From Rhizobiaceae bacterium (GTDB lineage Bacteria > Pseudomonadota > Alphaproteobacteria > Rhizobiales > Rhizobiaceae), in contig CAJPFN010000014.1 of the NCBI GenBank assembly GCA_905339215.1, positions 62,001 through 126,000 on the forward strand: a DNA stretch of 64,000 nucleotides, given 5' to 3'. The notes beneath the pieces were generated by a model that did not search any database, was not told where the DNA came from, and saw nothing but the letters and a program-made list of their open reading frames with translations. This document shows, in pieces, positions 61,168-64,000 of this stretch (positions are counted from its first letter, which is position 1; the number at the start of each line of letters is the position of its first letter). A program made the position numbers and the translations under genes.

Positions 61168-62070
61168 ATGAAGAAAGTCCGCAAGGCAGTCTTTCCGGTC
61201 GCCGGTCTTGGAACCCGCTTCCTGCCCGCCACCAAGGCGGTGCCGAAAGAAATGCTGACCGTCGTCGACCGGCCGGTGATCCAGTATGTGGTCGATGAGG
61301 CCCGCGAAGCGGGTATCGAACACTTCATCTTCGTAACCGGCCGCAACAAGGCCGTCATCGAGGACCACTTCGACATCCAGTTCGAACTCAACCACACGCT
61401 GGCGCAGCGCGGCAAGGACGACCAGCTCGCCCGCCTGCAGCGGCTGCAACCGCTGGCAGGCCAGACCAGCTTTACCCGCCAGCAGGAACCTCTTGGACTG
61501 GGGCACGCCGTCTGGTGCGCGCGCGACATCGTCGGCGACGAGCCCTTCGCGCTGCTCCTGCCCGACATGATCACGCTCCCCGACCAGGGCTGCATGAAGA
61601 GCATGGTCGAACTCTACGAGCGTACGGGGGCGAACGTTATCGCCGTCGAGGAATGCGACCCGGAAGAGGCGCATAAATACGGCATCGTCGGCAAGGGTGC
61701 CAACGTCCACTCCGGCTTCGAGATCACCGGCATGGTGGAAAAACCGAAGAAGGGCACCGCGCCGTCCAACCTCTTCATCAACGGCCGTTACATCCTGCAA
61801 CCGGAGATCTTCAAGATCCTGGAAAGCCAGGAACGCGGCGCCGGCAACGAGATCCAGCTCACGGACGGCATGCTGAAGCTCGCCCGCAGCCAGAAGTTCC
61901 ACGGCTTCCACTACCGCGGCCGCACGTTCGACTGCGGCTCGCCGGAAGGCTTCGTCGAAGCGAACGTCGCCTTCGCGCTGTCGCGCCCCGACATGCGGAC
62001 CAAGGTCGCCGACATGATCGAGGGCCTGGTCGCGGATTTCGGTCCGCAACGCCGCCGTTCCGCCTCTTGA
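61168..62070 (+). CDS. galU: UTP-glucose-1-phosphate uridylyltransferase
   Basis: A 300-residue nucleotidyltransferase. The N-terminal [23 protein letters not shown] loop binds [28 protein letters not shown] carries the catalytic Asp, and [21 protein letters not shown] plus ELQLTDGM-like [11 protein letters not shown] close the active site. It makes UDP-glucose for surface polysaccharides and glycolipids. It is monocistronic and converges on the beta-barrel gene with a 7-base gap. Confidence 0.96.
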   Translation: MKKVRKAVFPVAGLGTRFLPATKAVPKEMLTVVDRPVIQYVVDEAREAGIEHFIFVTGRNKAVIEDHFDIQFELNHTLAQRGKDDQLARLQRLQPLAGQTSFTRQQEPLGLGHAVWCARDIVGDEPFALLLPDMITLPDQGCMKSMVELYERTGANVIAVEECDPEEAHKYGIVGKGANVHSGFEITGMVEKPKKGTAPSNLFINGRYILQPEIFKILESQERGAGNEIQLTDGMLKLARSQKFHGFHYRGRTFDCGSPEGFVEANVAFALSRPDMRTKVADMIEGLVADFGPQRRRSAS

Positions 62071-62077
62071 TCAGCTT

Positions 62078-63799
62078 CTATCGCTGAAGCTTGAGGCCAA
62101 GGAAAACGCTGTCGACCTTGTAGCCGCGTCCGGCGATGCTGCTCGTCTGCGTTTCGTGGCGGGCGCGTCCGGTGATGCCGGCATAGCGGTTCAGCCACCA
62201 GGTCAGGCCGACCTCGGCACTCAATGTCAGGTCGTGTCCATCGACGCCGACATAGTCGCGATAGGCGGCACCGAAGGCGAGGTTGCCGGTAAGATTCGCG
62301 CGAAGCTCGCGCTGGACCGCAACGCCGCCGGAATAGAGGATCGACCCGCTCTCGCCAGCCGCCGTGGCGCCCTCGACGGTCGTCGATCCAGTCAGGTTGA
62401 CGATGGTGCCGCGCAGCGGCGACCAGGCCAGACTGGCATCCAGCGTCGCGCCCGAGATCGGCTTCAACCGGCCGTCATCGAAGCGCTCTTCCAGCCAGCC
62501 CGCCGCAATTTCACCGGATAGCTTCTCGCCGAGATCGACCTCGAGGCCTGCCCGCGCCGCGATTCGTTTTGTGGAGCGCTCATAGCCACTGCTGTCGACC
62601 TTCTCGTCGTAGACGCGCCTGCCGACCTCGAACTCGACGAATGGCGTCAGGGCGGGCGAGATCTCGTAGCCGCCGCGTAGCGCCACCGTCGCCAGCGTCG
62701 TGTTGCGGTCCCTCTGCGAGAGCATACCGCCCGCCGAAAGCTCGGCGTCGCCATAGACGTCCCGTTCGGCCCGTGCGGTCAGGGCAAAGCGCAACTTGCC
62801 AAGGTCCTTTTCGATACCGGCGCTACCCGTCAGGGTCTGGCGAAGCGGCCGGCCGACCGTACCGGTTATGACGATCGGCGACGAGGCCGACTCAGGCCCA
62901 AGCGCGTAGCCGAGGGTGGCCAGCGCCGCGTAGTCGTCGGCGAGATCAAGCCGGAGCCTCGCGTCGATGCCCGCCTTCTTCTCGTCGATCGCCTCGCCCG
63001 AGACCGACTTGCGGAATGTGCCAAATACATCGACGGTCGCCGAATGACGGGACCAGTCGGACGCCGCGTTGAGGCGAAGAGTGGTCTCGGACAACAGCGC
63101 GGGCGAACGCGCGGTCGAGTAGTTGGCATTGGAAGTCCAGGTGAACCCGGTCTCTAGTGAAGGCTTGAGCAGGAACGTGCCGAGGCGCATGCCGACCGGG
63201 GCGAACGGATTCTCCTCGTCCGTGCGGTCTATCCCCTCGATGGCCTCGGCGCGCTCGGCGCCCGCATCGACGGTGAGATCCGCCTCGCCGTCGACGGTTC
63301 CGGCGCGGGTCGTGCCCGTCGATGTTTCGTCGAGACCCTCGTCTTGTTCCGCGGCGGCCCGCTCCGTTGCGGTTTGCGGTGGCTGGGCGGCCTCGGCGCG
63401 TGCCTGCTCCGCGCGGTCACGGGCAGTGGAAGGAGGACGCGAAGCGGCAGCGCCGGGCGCCGGCGCGTCGGCAAAGGCGTCGGCGTTGCCGGTCTCCGCG
63501 AAGATGGATGAACCGTTCGACGGCTTGTCGGCAGATGGCGTCGCTCCCGCGCTGACCGGCTCGTAGGCGGGCGCCGGGATACCTTCGTTCTGCTGCGCCG
63601 CCGCCTTCTGGCTGGAACCCTTCTTTCCTTTCGGCGCCGAGAACAGCTCGTTGCGCATCTGGGATTCGGAAACCGGACCGCGCAGCGCGCTCGTCTCTTG
63701 CGCTAGCGCGGTCTGCGCGAATGCCAGCGTCGCCGCGCCCGTCGCCAGCAACAGGAGGCGGCGCGCTGATCGGTGAGGGCCGGAACGGGTTCCTGGCAT
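62078..63799 (-). CDS. Outer-membrane beta-barrel protein (uncharacterised, rhizobial type)
   Basis: A 573-residue exported protein. The signal peptide is LLLLATGAATLAFAQTALA (cleavage near residue 34). Residues about 40-185 form a low-complexity Ala/Pro/Glu/Thr-rich linker, then from about residue 195 alternating hydrophobic and polar strands (LKPSLETGFTWTSNANYS, YEISPALTPFVEFEVGRRVYD) continue to the C-terminal FLGLKLQR, suggesting a barrel of some 16-20 strands. Similar proteins (COG5338-like) are common in Hyphomicrobiales and sit beside galU; their function is not established. Polysaccharide export or an autotransporter-like role is a guess only. Confidence 0.8.
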   Translation of the reverse strand: MPGTRSGPHRSARRLLLLATGAATLAFAQTALAQETSALRGPVSESQMRNELFSAPKGKKGSSQKAAAQQNEGIPAPAYEPVSAGATPSADKPSNGSSIFAETGNADAFADAPAPGAAASRPPSTARDRAEQARAEAAQPPQTATERAAAEQDEGLDETSTGTTRAGTVDGEADLTVDAGAERAEAIEGIDRTDEENPFAPVGMRLGTFLLKPSLETGFTWTSNANYSTARSPALLSETTLRLNAASDWSRHSATVDVFGTFRKSVSGEAIDEKKAGIDARLRLDLADDYAALATLGYALGPESASSPIVITGTVGRPLRQTLTGSAGIEKDLGKLRFALTARAERDVYGDAELSAGGMLSQRDRNTTLATVALRGGYEISPALTPFVEFEVGRRVYDEKVDSSGYERSTKRIAARAGLEVDLGEKLSGEIAAGWLEERFDDGRLKPISGATLDASLAWSPLRGTIVNLTGSTTVEGATAAGESGSILYSGGVAVQRELRANLTGNLAFGAAYRDYVGVDGHDLTLSAEVGLTWWLNRYAGITGRARHETQTSSIAGRGYKVDSVFLGLKLQR

Positions 63800-63937
63800 C
63801 GGTACCTGACTGCGCTTCGGGCGAAGCCGCCCATCCTTACCGGACCGTAAACAGCGTTGGTTAACGGAGCGTTTAGCAGTCCCTTGGCCATCTACTCAGG
63901 ATTGGACAGGAACGGGCGAACGCGCTAAGCGCTGGCC

Positions 63938-64000
63938 ATGCATGCTGGCCTCAAGAAACCGGTCGACCGCAACGCCGCGATCGCTTCCGCCCTGCGGACG
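63938..64000 (+). CDS. Possible start of a gene cut by the window edge
   Basis: An ATG at 63938 opens a frame that stays open to the window end (HAGLKKPVDRNAAIASALRT). There is no good ribosome site and only 21 codons are seen. The beginning would be compatible with FAD-linked oxidases (GlcD-like), whose N-termini often carry a similar ASALR helix, but this is not enough for a function. It would be divergent from the beta-barrel gene, with 138 bases between. Confidence 0.3.
   Translation, partial: MHAGLKKPVDRNAAIASALRT

Overview
The window reads as a chromosomal segment of a high-GC alphaproteobacterium of the order Hyphomicrobiales, most likely Phyllobacteriaceae-like (Mesorhizobium, Aminobacter and relatives). 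The evidence is a near-identical CpdR, a PmtA-type phospholipid methyltransferase, a HisN gene with an MmgR (alpha-r8) type small RNA upstream, a ROSE thermometer before an Hsp20 gene, and gltBD and galU in rhizobial style. There is no prophage, plasmid or CRISPR signature. Functions come from motifs and neighbours read by eye; no database search was possible.

Positions 1-45.8 kb are dominated by transport-plus-catabolism cassettes, each next to its own regulator. (a) 1-12.2 kb: a MaoC hydratase and an SDR face a TetR gene across a palindromic operator. The TetR operon carries an acyl-CoA dehydrogenase, two zinc-free MDR reductases, a complete Liv-type ABC transporter and an AMP-forming acyl-CoA ligase. 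Together they look like an import, CoA-activation and beta-oxidation-like route for an unidentified carboxylic acid. (b) 12.3-16.6 kb: an RND efflux pump with its membrane-fusion protein. (c) 16.8-31 kb: an RpiR regulator diverges from an operon with an N-formylglutamate amidohydrolase-family enzyme, a TRAP transporter, a glutamine-synthetase-like ligase, an aldehyde dehydrogenase, a sulfotransferase-like protein and an iron-type alcohol dehydrogenase, followed by a polyamine/iron/phosphonate-class ABC transporter. The gene content suggests a gamma-glutamylation route for an amino alcohol or related amine, and this is the best candidate for an undescribed pathway. (d) 31-36.4 kb: a degraded extradiol dioxygenase joined to a PrpF fragment, small hypothetical genes, an EEP-family hydrolase, an EamA transporter, TrkH and PmtA. 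(e) 36.7-45.4 kb: a LysR regulator diverges from an operon with an SsuABC/TauABC-type importer, an FAD oxidoreductase, a class III CoA-transferase, an enoyl-CoA hydratase, a ferredoxin and a DapA-family lyase, a second catabolic module of unknown substrate.

An IS3-family orfA remnant and tRNA-Val(GAC) at 45.3-45.9 kb appear to mark the change from accessory cassettes to conserved core genes. From 45.9 to 64 kb the window holds cpdR, a second N-formylglutamate amidohydrolase family gene, an MmgR-like sRNA, hisN, a lysophospholipase-like hydrolase with a leader that can fold in alternative ways, ROSE-hsp20, threonine aldolase, gltB with a hairpin-rich leader, gltD, a small membrane protein, a DUF459 protein lacking SGNH catalytic residues, a lytic transglycosylase, galU and a large outer-membrane beta-barrel protein.
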